Origin: an uncultured Bacteroidota bacterium
Lineage (GTDB): Bacteria > Bacteroidota > Bacteroidia > Flavobacteriales > Flavobacteriaceae
NCBI GenBank assembly: GCA_902519955.1
Contig: CABYMF010000007.1
Span: 1 to 51,829 of the forward strand
Direction of reading: 5' to 3'
DNA length: 51,829 bases
The stretch's first letter is position 1. Each line of letters opens with the position of its first letter. Below, piece by piece: positions 51,636-51,829 of the stretch. The notes beneath the pieces are model-generated. The model did no database searches, had not been told where the DNA came from, and saw only the letters and a program-made list of their open reading frames with translations. The translations under genes and the position numbers were made by a program.

Positions 51636-51829
51636 AAAACTTTCTATCATTTTTAAATATTGATTTCTTAGCTGGCAAAGATTCATCTAAAAACTGGAGA
51701 ATGTTACTATTTATATCATTCTTATTAATGACATCTATATACAGTAGTCATACTGCGGATCAAAAAATATTCATGATAACAAAACTAAATAAAGAGGTTA
51801 ATACTTTAAATAGTATTTCAGTATCGACT
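51632..51829 (+). CDS. ftsL: FtsL-like cell division protein, cut off by window edge
   Basis: The first 66 residues are visible, from ATG 51632 to the end of the window. There is a short cytoplasmic stub with KNW, one hydrophobic segment (about 26-43, MLLFISFLLMTSIYSSH), and then the start of a coiled coil (TADQKIFMITKLNKEVNTL). This layout and its place directly after rsmH match the small FtsL-type divisome protein of Bacteroidota. FtsL would bridge FtsB/FtsQ to FtsI/FtsW. The remainder lies outside the window. Confidence 0.75.
   Translation, partial: MKNFLSFLNIDFLAGKDSSKNWRMLLFISFLLMTSIYSSHTADQKIFMITKLNKEVNTLNSISVST

Noticed and set aside
1-51829. Prophage, insertion sequence, toxin-antitoxin or defence system
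   Set aside because: I looked for integrase, transposase, restriction, Cas, reverse transcriptase or toxin motifs in all large frames and found none; base composition and gene order look uniform.

Overview
The window looks like ordinary chromosomal sequence from a marine-type, genome-streamlined member of the Flavobacteriales (Bacteroidota). The evidence is very AT-rich DNA, almost no intergenic space, promoter-like TAnnTTTG boxes in place of sigma70 -10 boxes, few Shine-Dalgarno sequences, a gldC gene, a flavobacterial-type DnaG, and Bacteroidota-type neighbourhoods (ddl / PASTA protein / rluD; purE-purK / adk / obg; engB / hydrolase / mraZ-rsmH-ftsL). No species is named because no search was possible. 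I see no prophage, insertion sequence, CRISPR array or defence island.

Layout. 1-1.7 kb: end-clipped murB and a class I aminotransferase (minus). 1.8-4.4 kb: valS, broken by an apparent frameshift at a run of nine A. 4.4-8.6 kb: minus-strand operon rsfS-ftsH-LUD protein-cdsA-psd (ribosome silencing, membrane proteolysis, phosphatidylethanolamine synthesis). 8.6-12 kb: birA, pyrE, a Nudix hydrolase, coaD, ddl. 12.1-16.3 kb: PASTA protein, rluD, yaaA, two secreted CarboxypepD_reg-like paralogues and tatA. 16.3-17.6 kb: O-methyltransferase and flavin reductase-like protein. 17.6-17.85 kb: a truncated tRNA-Val-like 5' half and an intact tRNA-Val(GAC). 17.9-22.5 kb: a small membrane protein, a threonine dehydratase-like enzyme, a thioredoxin-fold protein and ppc. 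22.5-27.9 kb: a lipoprotein, a DUF456 protein, a hotdog thioesterase and an acetate module (DUF4212 subunit, sodium/solute symporter, acs). 27.9-32.2 kb: murF, pdhA-pdhC and an SDR. 32.2-37.6 kb: minus operon gcvP, a FabH-like synthase, mlaE, mlaF. 37.7-42.9 kb: exported rhodanese, purK-purE, adk-obg-mazG-like-aroA. 42.9-50.1 kb: queA, polyprenyl synthase, dnaG, a degenerate LuxR-type regulator, nadE, gldC, engB, an alpha/beta hydrolase. 50.1 kb to end: the start of the division/cell-wall cluster, mraZ-rsmH-ftsL, with a conspicuous regulatory region.

The genes are mostly housekeeping: envelope precursors (murB, ddl, murF, psd, cdsA, polyprenyl synthase), translation and replication (valS, rsfS, rluD, obg, engB, queA, rsmH, dnaG), cofactors (birA, coaD, nadE) and central carbon flow around acetyl-CoA (symporter/acs, pdhA/pdhC, ppc). 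The points most worth a second look are the valS frameshift, the promoter-bearing tRNA half, the abutting or overlapping ends at essentially all convergent gene pairs, the -7 boxes placed 4-8 nt from start codons (implying leaderless mRNAs), the mraZ control region, DnaG without zinc ligands, the regulator without its phosphoacceptor Asp, and gldC without gldB. I found no clear candidate for an undescribed multigene system.
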